DNA from: Gemmatimonadota bacterium
GTDB taxonomy: Bacteria > Gemmatimonadota > Gemmatimonadetes > Gemmatimonadales > Gemmatimonadaceae
DNA length: 64,000 nucleotides
Assembly (NCBI GenBank): GCA_016712265.1
Contig: JADJRJ010000030.1
Span: 930,001 to 994,000, forward strand
Reading direction: 5' to 3'
Shown here: piece by piece, positions 31,449 to 40,875 of the stretch
How the letters are laid out: every line of letters starts with the position of its first letter
Numbering within the stretch: position 1 is the first letter of the stretch
Notes under the pieces: model-generated
What the model saw: only the letters and a program-made list of their open reading frames with translations
Databases searched by the model: none
What the model was told of the DNA's origin: nothing
Position numbers and translations under genes: made by a program

Positions 31449-34400
31449 ATGCATATGCGGCCCTTCGTCACCCTGATCCTCCCTGCCCTCACGACCCTTT
31501 GCGGAGTGACGGCCCGCGGCCAGACCCCGGCCCAGGCGGCGACCCAACGCTCGGCGCAGCCGGCGGCATCGCTGTCCCCCTTTCGTCACCTGCGCCTCCG
31601 CAACATCGGGCCAGCGAACATGAGCGGACGCTTTACGGACGTGGCGGTGAACGAGGCGAACCCCTTCGAGTTCTACGCGGCGAGCGCGACGGGCGGGGTC
31701 TGGAAGACGACGGACAATGGCATCACTTGGGCCCCGGTCTTCGAAAATGAGGGCACCCATTCGGTCGGTGCCCTCGCCGTGGATCAGAAGGACCCGAAGA
31801 TCGTGTGGGTGGGCACCGGCGAGGCGACCAATCGCCAGAGCTCCTCTTGGGGTGATGGCATCTACAAGTCGACAGACGCCGGCAAGACGTGGAAGCACGC
31901 CGGGCTGCGGGAGAGTCGGCATATCGCGCGCATTGCCGTGGACCCCACCAACTCGAACACGATCTTCGTGGCGGTGATGGGGGCCTTGTGGGGCCCAAGC
32001 CGCGAGCGCGGGCTGTACAAGTCGATCGACGGCGGACAATCGTGGGCGCCGGTGCTGCAGCGGGATGAGGATACGGGGGCCGCCGACGTGGCGATTGACC
32101 CGACGAACCCCAACATCGTCTACGCCGCCTTGTACCAGCGCCGCCGCCAGCCGTTTGGTTTCGTCGGTGGTGGACCGGGCAGCGGACTCTACAAGTCCGA
32201 GGATGGGGGTTCAAGCTGGAAGCGCCTGGTCACGGGCCTCCCGAGTGGCAACTGGGGACGCATCGGGATCTCGATCTATCGCAAGGATCCAAAGGTCGTG
32301 TACATCTCGCTCGAGCAAGGCCAGCGGTACACCTCGTCGGTGTCCTACGGCGAGCGGCGCGGGGGCGTCTTCCGCTCGGAGGATCGTGGCGAGACGTGGC
32401 GTCACATGAGCACGTGGAACCCCCGCCCCGGGTACTCGTCGCAGATCCGCGTCGACCCCAGCGACCAGAGCCGCCTCTACCAGGTGCAGTACTCGGTGAG
32501 CGACGACTCCGGCAAGACCTGGCGCGAACCGCGGCAAACCCTGCACGGGGACGACCGGATGATCTGGGTGAACCCGAAGGACTCGCGCCACCTCATCAAG
32601 GCCGACGATGGCGGCATCGGGATTTCCTACGACCGGGGGTGAAGTGGCTCTACGTGAGCACCATCCCCGTCTCGCAGTTCTACCGGCTCAGTGTGTCGAC
32701 CGGAACACCGTACCTGGTCTGCGGCGGACTGCAGGACAACGGCTCCTGGTGCGGCCCCAACGAGACCTACGCCACACAAGGGATCCAGAACGAGGACTGG
32801 TTCCGGGTGGGCGGCGGCGACGGCTTCTTCAACGTCGTGGACACCACCGACAACCAGACGGTCTACGTCTCCTCGCAATACCTCGGCATCACCAAGGTCA
32901 ACCTCAAGACCCTCGAGGCGAAGAACCTGCGACCGACGCCGAAGGAAGGCGAAGGGCCAAAGCTCGGCAACTGGGGCGCCCCGGACCCCAAGGTCGGCCG
33001 CAAGATCCCGCCGGCCGGATGGAACTCCCCGTTCCTGATCTCGCCGCACGATGCGAACACGGTCATGGGGGGGATGGCGATTGCGCTCAAGTCCGCCGAC
33101 CGTGGCGACACCTGGGAATCACTGGGGAACCTGACCACCGGGGTCGACCGCCGGACCCTCAAGATTATGGGGCAGACGCCGCAGGAGGATACCCCTTCCC
33201 TCGATGATGGCGTCTCCTACTACCCGACCACGTCGGCCCTCGCCGAGTCGCCTCGGGTGAAGGGACTGCTGTATGGCGGCACCGACGATGGCAACCTCAA
33301 GGTGTCCCGCGACGGCGGGAAGACCTGGACGGACCTGACAGGCAAGGCACCGTTTGTCCCTAAGGGCACCTGGGTCAAGGCGATCGAGCCCTCCCGGTAT
33401 GCCGACGGGACGGTGTATGTCGCGTGGGACGGCCACCAGGCGAACGACTACACGAACTACCTCGCCAAGTCTACGGACTACGGCCAGACCTGGACCTCCC
33501 TCGTCGGGGACCTGCCGGCCTTCCGGGTGATGCACGCCATTCGTGAGGACCTCAAGAACCCCAACGTGCTCTACCTCGGGACAGAATTCGGCCTGTTTGT
33601 GACGACCGATGGTGGTACGAAGTGGTGGTCGCTCAAGAACAACATGCCGAATGTCCCCATCAACGACCTCACCATCCAGCCGCGAGAGAACGACCTCGTG
33701 CTCGGGACGCATGGCCGCGGGATCTGGGTCCTTGACCAGATCAATGCCATCCAGGAAGTCACCCCCGACATCCAGAAGGCGGCCGCCCATCTCTTCACGA
33801 TCAACCCGGCGGTGATGAAGCGGATGGCCAGCATCCGCGCCCACACCGGTGACATGTACTTCCGCGGTGAAAACCCCGCCTACGGGGCAGTGATCGACTT
33901 GTGGGCGCGCGACTCGGTTTCCCAGAATGCCCGGGTCACAATCCACGACGCCGCCGGTGCGCAACTCGCCAGCGTGCCGATCGACGCGGGCCCGGGGAGC
34001 GGCGTCCGTCGTGTGACCTGGAACCTCAGGCTCCCGCCGGTGGCCGCAGGACGCGCGGGCGCCGACGACGAAGGATTTGGTGGAGGACTTACGGGGCGCT
34101 TTGTGGCCCCGGGGACGTACACGGCGCGACTCTCCCTGCATGGCCAGCACGTTGAGCAGCGCTTCGAGGTGCGTGAAGATCCCCGCGTGTCGCTGACCGC
34201 CGAGCAGCGCGTGGCCTGGTTCGGCGCCATCGACAGCGTGGCGGTGATGTACCGGGCCGCGAACGCGATGGCGGATACCACGCGCCGTGAACAGCAGCGA
34301 CTCGCCGCGTTGCCCGAGGCCGAACGACGGCGGCTCGCGGCTCGGCTGACCGAAGTGGCCGACGTCGCCCTGACGGCGAGCGAGCTGACCCAGCGACTCG

Positions 34401-34531
34401 CGGCCCTCTACGGAAACGTCGTGCGCATCTCCGAGCCACCTACGGCGGACCAACGGGCGCAAATGGGGTACTTCCCCACCGTGCTCGCGGATGTCATCAG
34501 GCGCTGGCGGGCGTTAGGGATCATACAGTAG
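31449..34531 (+). pseudogene. VPS10/sortilin-like propeller protein, split by a one-base frameshift
   Basis: Part 1 (31449-32642) has a signal peptide (RPFVTLILPALTTLCGVTARG) and BNR repeats (GVWKTTDNGITWAPV, GIYKSTDAGKTWKHA, GLYKSEDGGSSWKRL), ending ISYDRG-stop. Part 2 continues at once in another frame with VKWLYVSTIPVSQFYR and runs to 34531, with more repeats (KVSRDGGKTWTDL, FGLFVTTDGGTKW), GTHGRGIWVLDQ and a C-terminal all-beta plus helical domain. Adding one G to the five-G run 32635-32639 joins the frames into one protein of about 1,027 residues. So it is either a true frameshift, slippage at the G-run, or a sequencing error. The second part has no credible start of its own. Confidence 0.85.
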
Positions 34532-34607
34532 ACGGGAGACGCAAGACGCAAGACGCGAGACGGCGGGCGGCAGACGGCAGACGGCAGGCTCCAGACGGCG
34601 GACAGCG
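34531..34607. repeat. Tandem short repeats (AGACGCA then GACGGCA units)
   Basis: Directly after the VPS10 stop: three AGACGC(A/G)-type units, then GACGGCA repeated with the 15-mer GACGGCAGACGGCAG at 34573-34587. The same 15-mer recurs in the gaps at 38943 and 39965. Lies between convergent genes. Confidence 0.6.
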
Positions 34608-34642
34608 GGCTGCCTGCGTCGCCGTCGCCGTTCGCCGCGAGC

Positions 34643-36034
34643 TCAGTCCACCAGCAACGCTCCGTGCGCCGGCGCGAGCTTCGCGCTGAAGTGACGCAGG
34701 GCTGAGGGCTGCTCGGTGATCTTGAGCCCGCGAATGGACGCGGCACGCGTTCGCACGTAGGCCAGCACTTCGGCCACGTAGTCCACATGGCTCTGCGTGT
34801 ACACGCGGCGTGGGAACGCGAGGCGCAGCAACTCATGCGGCGCCGGATGCTCCGTCCCATCGGGATGATGTCCAAACATCAGGCTGCCGATCTCCACGGC
34901 CCGGATGCCACCCTCGAGGTACAGGACGGCACCCAGCGCGCACGCGGGATACTCGTTCCACGGGATATGCGGGAGCAGCCGGCGGGCATCGAGGTACAGT
35001 GCGTGCCCACCAGGCGGCAGGAGCAACGGGACGTCGGCCGCCTGGAGCCGTTCCGCGAGGTATGCGATCGAGCGGACGCGATACCGCAGGTACTCCTCAT
35101 CGAGCACTTCCGTCAACCCGGTGGCAATCGCCTCGAGGTCGTAGCCCGCGAGGCCGCCGTACGTGACAAACCCCTCGGTGAGAATGAGGTTGTTGCGGCA
35201 CCGCTGGGCGAGTGCGTCGTCGTTCATGGCCAGGAAGCCGCCGATATTGGCGAGGCCGTCCTTCTTGGCGCTCATCGTCGCGCCGTCGCAATACGAGAAC
35301 ATCTCCTGCGCGATCTCTCGTGGCGTGCGATCCGCATACCCCGCCTCGCGCTGCTTGATGAACCATGCATTTTCGGCGAACCGACAGGCGTCCAGGAAGA
35401 GTGGCACGCCGTGCCGCTGGCAGATCGCCCGCGCCTCACGCAGGTTGGCCATCGACACCGGTTGCCCGCCGCCGGAGTTGTTCGTGACGGTGATCATCAC
35501 GAGCGGGACTCGTCCGACGTTATCGACGAGCACGCGGTCGAGCGCCACCAGGTCGATATTCCCCTTGAACGGGTGCAGGGCCTCGGGATCTCGTGACTCC
35601 GCACACGGCAGGTCCAGTGCCGTCGCCCCTCGATCCTCGATGTTGGCGCGGGTCGTGTCGAAGTGCGTGTTGTTGGGAACGATGTCCCCCGCCCGTGCAG
35701 CCGTCGAGAACAGGATGCGCTCGGCGGCGCGTCCTTGGTGAGTCGGCAGGACGTGCTGGAGTCCGGTGACGCCGGCGACCACGTCGCGGAAGCGATGAAA
35801 CGAGCGCGCGCCGGCATAGGACTCGTCGCTCTGCATCATGGCGCCCCACTGCGCCGCGGACATCGCCCCGGTCCCGGAGTCCGTGAGCAGGTCGATCAGG
35901 ACGTCGCGGGCGTCGAGCTGGAAGACATTATGATGGGCGCGCGCCAGCGCGAGGGCGCGCTCTTCGCGGGTCGTGTGCCGAATCGGCTCAACCGACCGGA
36001 CGCGGAACGGTTCGAGGATGGTCTGGAATAACAT
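34643..36034 (-). CDS. tnaA: Tryptophanase
   Basis: 463 aa from the ATG at 36034 (E. coli TnaA is about 471). A beta-eliminating PLP lyase giving indole, pyruvate and ammonia. PLP Lys in MSAKKDGLANIGGF (K257/K258). Two residues separate tryptophanase from tyrosine phenol-lyase: Asp126 in THFDTTRANIE (Thr in TPL) and His448 in ALRHFSAKL (Phe in TPL), both of the tryptophanase type. IRAVEIGSLMFG and RRVYTQSHVDYV also match TnaA. Last gene of a seven-gene operon beginning at 44632, which also carries an amino-acid permease. Two hairpins lie upstream (36037-36061 and 36073-36103). No TnaC-like leader peptide with Trp was found. Confidence 0.92.
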   Translation of the reverse strand: MLFQTILEPFRVRSVEPIRHTTREERALALARAHHNVFQLDARDVLIDLLTDSGTGAMSAAQWGAMMQSDESYAGARSFHRFRDVVAGVTGLQHVLPTHQGRAAERILFSTAARAGDIVPNNTHFDTTRANIEDRGATALDLPCAESRDPEALHPFKGNIDLVALDRVLVDNVGRVPLVMITVTNNSGGGQPVSMANLREARAICQRHGVPLFLDACRFAENAWFIKQREAGYADRTPREIAQEMFSYCDGATMSAKKDGLANIGGFLAMNDDALAQRCRNNLILTEGFVTYGGLAGYDLEAIATGLTEVLDEEYLRYRVRSIAYLAERLQAADVPLLLPPGGHALYLDARRLLPHIPWNEYPACALGAVLYLEGGIRAVEIGSLMFGHHPDGTEHPAPHELLRLAFPRRVYTQSHVDYVAEVLAYVRTRAASIRGLKITEQPSALRHFSAKLAPAHGALLVD

Positions 36035-36036
36035 GG

Positions 36037-36061
36037 CCGACAAACTCGCGCGAGTTGTCGG
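36037..36061 (-). promoter_or_regulatory. Inverted repeat against the tnaA start codon
   Basis: Arms CCGACA + ACTCG and CGAGT + TGTCGG pair with a single bulged A and a CG centre; it ends 2 nt from the ATG. In mRNA it would occlude the ribosome-binding site, and in DNA it could be a repressor site. Confidence 0.4.
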
Positions 36062-36072
36062 TGCCGCTGACA

Positions 36073-36103
36073 GGGAACCCCCGACGTGCGGTCGGGGATT
36101 CCC
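36073..36103. terminator. Hairpin between the serine hydrolase gene and tnaA (CCCCGAC family)
   Basis: 13-nt arms with one mismatch (36073-36085 and 36091-36103) around a 5-nt loop. It starts 10 nt past the upstream gene's stop and may terminate or attenuate transcription into tnaA. Confidence 0.5.
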
Positions 36104-36112
36104 ACAGGATGG

Positions 36113-37468
36113 TCAGGGGCGTGGGCGAAGTACGTTGTTGGCGCTTCCACCATCGACGCGCAGGGAAACCACGCGCCCGCCCTGCTCAGAGAACACGAAC
36201 TTCGTCGCCCCGAGCATGAAGGTGCTGTTGCCGACATGGACGAGCGGCCGACGCTGCGCCCCGCGCACCACCTCAACACGTCCGTCGGTGACCTCGATCG
36301 CGAGCTGCTGGGGTACACCCCTGCCACGACCGGCGAAGGTGCCACGAAAGCGCGTGGGATCCCCCGAGACGGGAACAGCCACCGGGAGCTTCTCGCCAAG
36401 GACCGCCTTTGCAATCGCCTCTGCGGCCTCACCGGGGCCCGAGGGGCCGCTGGTGTTGTAGAAGACCACGACGCTCAACGACTCCTGCGGAAAGTAGAGG
36501 TTATCGGTAGTCCATCCGTTGATGCCGCCGCCGTGATGCAGCGACGGATGGCCAGCGACCGGGGTGAGGGCTAGTCCCTTGGCGTACCCGACCCGGTAGC
36601 CGTCATTCAGCGTGTCCGGTCGGATCATCTCCTTGTAGGAGGCGGCGGACATGATCTTGGTGCTGCGATGCAGCGCCTCATTCCAGGCGACCAGGTCGCG
36701 CACGGTCATGCATAACGAGCCAGCCGCATACGGCCACTGGTGGCTCAGCGGGCGCTTCTGGATCGGCCCGGTGGCGTCGAAATCATAGCCAGAGGTCTTG
36801 CCGCGCCGGATGGCCGTCTCGGAGCAGTAGTGGGCGCTCGGCATTCCGGCACGATCGAACAGGTGCTGCTTGACGTAGTCCGCATATGGCATCCCGGACA
36901 CCTTCTCGATCACCAGCCCCACGAGGAAGAATGCCGAGTTGTTGTAGATCTGCTCCTCACCAGGTTCGAAATCCCAGGGTTGGTTTTCGACGACGCGGAG
37001 CATCGTATCGCGGGGCAGCGGAAGGGCAAAGAAGTTCCGGGCGGCCGCAATCTCCGTGTAGCTGCGCATGCCCGAGGTGTGATCCAGCAGGCGGCGAATG
37101 GTGACGCGTCGCCCGCCCGTCTTGAAGGTCGGCAGGTACTTCGTGACGTCGTCGTCGAGGCTCATCTTGCCCTGCTCGACGAGCTGCATCACCGCGGCGC
37201 CGGTGAATTGCTTCGTGATCGACCCGATCTCATAAATGGCCGTGCCGGCGGCCGGCGTGGCGACATCCAGCTCAATGTTCGCCTTGCCGTATCCCTTGAC
37301 CAGGAGGGTGTCCCGGCCGCGCACCACCGCGACGGACGCACCCACGACCCGCCCGGCCTGGATGGGCGCGTTGAGGATGGAATCGATCTTTCCCCGCAGC
37401 GCGTCCCCGCGCAACTGTGCGGTGAGCATGGCTGGTGCGATGGCGAGGACAGCGAGAGCACGACGCAT
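36113..37468 (-). CDS. Secreted serine hydrolase, beta-lactamase/penicillin-binding-protein class C fold
   Basis: 451 aa from the ATG at 37468 with AAGGA close upstream. Signal peptide MRRALAVLAIAPAMLTAQ. Active-site motifs: SxxK in GSITKQFTG (Ser83, Lys86), YxN in QIYNNSAF (Tyr175, Asn177) and HHGGGINGW as the KTG-equivalent. A small beta domain (about 375-451) closes the protein, as in esterase or D-aminopeptidase relatives. It probably hydrolyses D-amino-acid peptides or esters in the periplasm rather than antibiotics. Between the APC permease (31 nt upstream) and tnaA (78 nt downstream). Confidence 0.88.
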   Translation of the reverse strand: MRRALAVLAIAPAMLTAQLRGDALRGKIDSILNAPIQAGRVVGASVAVVRGRDTLLVKGYGKANIELDVATPAAGTAIYEIGSITKQFTGAAVMQLVEQGKMSLDDDVTKYLPTFKTGGRRVTIRRLLDHTSGMRSYTEIAAARNFFALPLPRDTMLRVVENQPWDFEPGEEQIYNNSAFFLVGLVIEKVSGMPYADYVKQHLFDRAGMPSAHYCSETAIRRGKTSGYDFDATGPIQKRPLSHQWPYAAGSLCMTVRDLVAWNEALHRSTKIMSAASYKEMIRPDTLNDGYRVGYAKGLALTPVAGHPSLHHGGGINGWTTDNLYFPQESLSVVVFYNTSGPSGPGEAAEAIAKAVLGEKLPVAVPVSGDPTRFRGTFAGRGRGVPQQLAIEVTDGRVEVVRGAQRRPLVHVGNSTFMLGATKFVFSEQGGRVVSLRVDGGSANNVLRPRP

Positions 37469-37499
37469 GGAGTCCTTCGGAAAGAGTGTCGACGGGCGG

Positions 37500-38927
37500 T
37501 CAGGTGTCCGCGCCGCCCAGAATGATACGACGCCGCGTCTCGCGATCGAAACCCGCTCGCACCCGCGCGGCGACCATCCAGGCAACCGCGCCGATGGCAG
37601 CCCAGGCGACCAGCATGATCCACTCGAGTGGGAGTCGTCCTTTGGCATCCGCCCAGGGCTGATACAGCGCGAGTCCGAACGAGAAAGCCGCGGAGGCGAG
37701 AGCGATCACCACGGTGGGAACGCCCCCAGGGACGCGAAAGGGGCGCGGCGCGTCCGGACGCGAGCGCCGAAGCGAGATGACTGCCCAGCAACTGACCATG
37801 TACCCGGCTGCCAGGCAGGCCGCGGCCGAGTTCACGATAGGGAGGATGGCATTGCGCCCGAGCAGCGTGACCAGGAGGGCACCCGCGCAGGACACGATGA
37901 TGGCATTCGCCGGCGATCCGTGCTGCGGGTGCACACGCCCGAGGAATGGGAGGATGAAGTGGGCCCTACCCAGTGCGTAGAGGACCCGCGACGAGCAGAT
38001 GATCATCGCGTTCCAGGTCGACAGCAGGGCGAGCAGCGCAGTCAGGAGGACAAGCTTCGCAAGGAACACCGACCCGAACGCCTTCTCGAACGCCGTCGCC
38101 GCTGGAATGTTCGCCCCCACCAACTCCCCCCAGGGCATGGTCATCGCCGCGGAGATCACCACACCGGTCTTGAAGACGATGCCGATGACGATCGCGAGGA
38201 CGATCATCCGACCGACCTTCGCATACGAGGTGGAGTCGGCGCGTTCCTCCATCATGGTCGGCACGACGTTGAACCCGCCGAACCAGAAAGATGCGGTCAT
38301 GAAGAGCGCGAGCACTCCGGGCCAGATCGACCCCGAGGCACTGCGGACGAAGTACGGTTGCAGGTTGGCGACGTCGCCCCGGACAAACCCGGAGAGCAGG
38401 AACACCACGGCCATCACCAGGAGCACGCCGACCAGGGCATCCTGTGCCTTTCCTGATGCCTTGATCCCCCGGACGTTGAGCCAGCCCAACGCCACGGTTC
38501 CCAACACGCCGAATGCGAGCGTCCCGGCCCGCACTTCGGACCCAAGGCTCGTGTACAACACTGGTCCCTCGACGCCGGGCGCGAGGGCCCCGAGGATCCA
38601 CCCGATGGAGATCGCCTCGAATCCGCCGACGGTCAGGTAGATGAACGCAAGGAACCACCCCATCAGGAACCCGCTGCGTTCGCCGATTACCTCGTAGGCA
38701 TACGCCATTTCGGCGCCGCTGCCCGGGATGAGCGCTGCAATCTCACCGTAGCAGAGCCCGATCAGGATGATGAAGAGTCCGCCCGCCGCGAGACCAAGCA
38801 CGGCACCGATCGGTCCAGCCTGTCGGAGCCAGTCGCCGAGCACGACGGCCCAACCGACGCCAACCACGGCACCGAAGGCAAAGGCGAAGAACTGGAAGGC
38901 GCCGACTTCGCGCTTGAGCGTGGTCAC
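37500..38927 (-). CDS. APC family amino acid permease
   Basis: 475 aa from a GTG at 38927 (upstream frame is non-coding and antisense to the spacer and BKACE gene). Helix 1 has the broken GAVVGVGWAVVLGDWL segment typical of APC carriers. About twelve helices follow, with IALIPGSGAEMAYAYEVIG-like helix 2-3 text, FWFGGFNVVPTMMEE in helix 6, and LSTWNAMIICSSRVLYALGRAHFLP-like helix 8-9 loop. It takes up amino acids or amines by proton or sodium symport. In an operon with BKACE, dehydrogenases and tryptophanase; tryptophan, or a beta-hydroxy amine such as carnitine, are candidate substrates. Confidence 0.9.
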   Translation of the reverse strand: MTTLKREVGAFQFFAFAFGAVVGVGWAVVLGDWLRQAGPIGAVLGLAAGGLFIILIGLCYGEIAALIPGSGAEMAYAYEVIGERSGFLMGWFLAFIYLTVGGFEAISIGWILGALAPGVEGPVLYTSLGSEVRAGTLAFGVLGTVALGWLNVRGIKASGKAQDALVGVLLVMAVVFLLSGFVRGDVANLQPYFVRSASGSIWPGVLALFMTASFWFGGFNVVPTMMEERADSTSYAKVGRMIVLAIVIGIVFKTGVVISAAMTMPWGELVGANIPAATAFEKAFGSVFLAKLVLLTALLALLSTWNAMIICSSRVLYALGRAHFILPFLGRVHPQHGSPANAIIVSCAGALLVTLLGRNAILPIVNSAAACLAAGYMVSCWAVISLRRSRPDAPRPFRVPGGVPTVVIALASAAFSFGLALYQPWADAKGRLPLEWIMLVAWAAIGAVAWMVAARVRAGFDRETRRRIILGGADT

Positions 38928-38942
38928 GGGGGTGGGGTAAGG

Positions 38943-38957
38943 GACGGCAGACGGCAG
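38943..38957. repeat. GACGGCA dispersed repeat
   Basis: One exact copy of GACGGCAGACGGCAG in the 59-nt gap between the BKACE and permease genes. Confidence 0.55.
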
Positions 38958-38986
38958 GTTGAGGCTTGCCCGCCTGTCACAGGTGG

Positions 38987-39940
38987 TCAATAGGCGCTGG
39001 GTGTTGCCGAAAGGCCGAGCATGGCGCGCGCTTGCGCGGGGGTCGCCACGTCGCGGCCTAGCTCGTGGGCCAGCCGCACCGCTCGGGCAACCAACTGTTC
39101 GTTCCCTGTGGCCAGCTCGCCGCGGCGATAGTACACATTGTCCTCGAGCCCGACCCGTACGTGGCCCCCGAGGATCAGCGCCATGGTGGTCATGGGGAGC
39201 TGGTTCGGGCCAATTCCGGAGGTCAGCCACACGGTGCCGTCCGGAAACTCGCGGATGAGGTTGACCACGTTTTCGGGCGTGGCCCAGCTCGACGTCTGGT
39301 ACCCCATCACGGTCTGGATCCAGTAGGGCTTCTCGATCAGCCCCTGGGCGATGAGGTCGCGCATGACCCAACTCCCGCCGCTGTGATACGTCTCGAGTTC
39401 CGGTTTTACGCCCTGGGCCTTCATCGCGGCCGCGAACTGCGACACGAGCTTGTAGGAGAACGGGATGCAGTCGTCGTAGACGACCTCGGGATGGGGATCC
39501 GGGAGGGTGTCGGGCCGCGCCTTGAGCCGGAACTTGCTCATGTCCGGCGTCAGGTTGAGCGATGCGACCTCCGGACGAGCCGGCAGGCAGCGGAGGCGTT
39601 CCTCCATTGTCATGCCCGGGCCGCCGCCGGTGGTGTTGTTGATGATGATGTCAGGGCACCGCTGCCGGATTCGGGTGTTGACGTCGAGCCAGACTTCGGT
39701 GGACGTGGCCGGCCGCGTGAGATGCTGTGGGTCCCGCGCATGGACGTGGACCATGCTCGCCCCGGCGTCATACGCGCCACCGACTGACGCCGCGATCTCC
39801 TCTGCGGATTCCGGCAGCGCCGAGTTTGACTCCTTTCCCTGCACGCCGCCATTGCAGGCGCAGCAGATGATCACGGGGGGCATCTTGCCCACGCGCTCGA
39901 GGTACTCGAAGGTGTCAGCGTAGCGCCAGGAGTGGTTCAT
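38987..39940 (-). CDS. BKACE (beta-keto acid cleavage enzyme, DUF849/Kce family)
   Basis: 317 aa. TIM barrel with zinc ligands in ASMVHVHARDPQ (His65, His67), the front segment VIICCACNGGVQGKESNSALPESAEEIA, NNTTGGGPGMTMEERL, and RVGLEDNVYYRRGELATGNEQLV near the C-terminus, all family signatures. BKACEs condense a beta-keto acid with acetyl-CoA to give acetoacetate and a new CoA ester; 3-keto-5-aminohexanoate and dehydrocarnitine are known substrates. Two dehydrogenases directly upstream could make the beta-keto acid. The N-terminal 19 residues (WRYADTFEYLERV) are shared, from memory, with a BKACE subgroup, so this start is kept over Met20. Confidence 0.9.
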   Translation of the reverse strand: MNHSWRYADTFEYLERVGKMPPVIICCACNGGVQGKESNSALPESAEEIAASVGGAYDAGASMVHVHARDPQHLTRPATSTEVWLDVNTRIRQRCPDIIINNTTGGGPGMTMEERLRCLPARPEVASLNLTPDMSKFRLKARPDTLPDPHPEVVYDDCIPFSYKLVSQFAAAMKAQGVKPELETYHSGGSWVMRDLIAQGLIEKPYWIQTVMGYQTSSWATPENVVNLIREFPDGTVWLTSGIGPNQLPMTTMALILGGHVRVGLEDNVYYRRGELATGNEQLVARAVRLAHELGRDVATPAQARAMLGLSATPSAY

Positions 39941-39964
39941 GACTCAGGATACGGTTGAAAGAAG

Positions 39965-39985
39965 GACGGCAGACGGCAGACGGCA
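39965..39985. repeat. GACGGCA tandem repeat, three units
   Basis: Three head-to-tail GACGGCA units in the 74-nt gap between the dehydrogenase and BKACE genes. Shares a 15-mer with 34573-34587 and 38943-38957. Confidence 0.6.
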
Positions 39986-40014
39986 CGCGAGAAATGGGGA
40001 CTGGACTCGGCGTG

Positions 40015-40875
40015 TCAACCCGTCGGCGTCTCGTGGTACCGGAAGAAACCCTCCCCCGATTTCACCCCTAGCCTGCCCGCGCGGATCATGTCGAGCAGGA
40101 ACGGCGGCGCGGCCTCGGACGCATCGCCGAAGTGACTGGCATACGCGGCTTCGATATCCGCCACCACATCGAGGCCGATCCGGTCCATCAGTGCACACGG
40201 TCCGATCGGCACTCCCCAGTCCAGTTGCCAGGCGCGATCAATATTCTCCGCACTCGTGATCCCGGCGGCGAGCTGTTGAAGGACTTCCTTCTTCACCACA
40301 CGCCAGATGCGGTTGCTCGAATACCCGAACTGCTCACGGGCCAGCACCAGGGGTTCGAAACCGCACGACGTGAGGAACGCGACGATGCGCTGCAGGGTGT
40401 CCGGCGAGGTTCCCGGGTGCCCCATGACCTCGACCTTTGCGTGGCCGAGATGCCCGAAGTTGGCGTTGATGAGCCGGTCCGGGCATCCCGTGGCATCAGC
40501 GAAGAGCGAACCTGGGAGGGCCGACGTGTTCGACACCAGGATGGTGGATGCCGGGACGAACGGGGCAGCCGCAGCGAACACGGCGCGCTTCAGCTCCAGG
40601 CGCTCGGGGACGTTCTCAAAGCCAAAGTCGACATCCCGGAGGGCCGACGCGATGGAATTGGCGGGGCTGATCCTTGAAACGATACGTTCACCATCCGCGT
40701 GCGGCACGCGCCCCTCATTGCACCACCGCTGCACAACGCCGCGGCACCAGGCGATGGCACGGTCGATCGCCGCCGGCTCGGTGTCATGGAGAACCACGTC
40801 GTGGCCACATCGCGCGAAGTCCGCGGCGAGGCGGCGTCCCATCGTCCCGGCCCCGATCATCGCGACGCGGGTCAC
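40015..40875 (-). CDS. 3-hydroxyacyl-CoA dehydrogenase-fold oxidoreductase, atypical active site
   Basis: 286 aa with a GTG start that overlaps the upstream stop (GTGA). Rossmann start VAMIGAGTMGRRLAADFARCGHDVVLHD, then FGFENVPERLELKRAVFA and ILVSNTSALPGS keep the NAD site and the conserved Ser/Asn. The usual catalytic HFFNP-x(7)-VE block reads INANFGHLGHAKVEVMGH, so the canonical His-Phe-Phe-Asn-Pro is replaced. The C-terminal helical domain retains GVPIGPCALMDRIGLDVV and GRLGVKSGEGFFRY. It probably oxidises a beta-hydroxy acid or CoA ester whose keto product feeds the BKACE. Substrate uncertain. Confidence 0.82.
   Translation of the reverse strand: MTRVAMIGAGTMGRRLAADFARCGHDVVLHDTEPAAIDRAIAWCRGVVQRWCNEGRVPHADGERIVSRISPANSIASALRDVDFGFENVPERLELKRAVFAAAAPFVPASTILVSNTSALPGSLFADATGCPDRLINANFGHLGHAKVEVMGHPGTSPDTLQRIVAFLTSCGFEPLVLAREQFGYSSNRIWRVVKKEVLQQLAAGITSAENIDRAWQLDWGVPIGPCALMDRIGLDVVADIEAAYASHFGDASEAAPPFLLDMIRAGRLGVKSGEGFFRYHETPTG

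Noticed and set aside
31278..32039. N-terminal extension of YceI
   Set aside because: Antisense to the VPS10 gene; a clear signal peptide starts at 31277.
34531..34607. Possible CRISPR-like array
   Set aside because: Units are 7-8 bp, contiguous and without spacers.
36035..36112. TnaC-like leader peptide before tnaA
   Set aside because: No short frame with a Trp codon and stop was found in the 78-nt gap.
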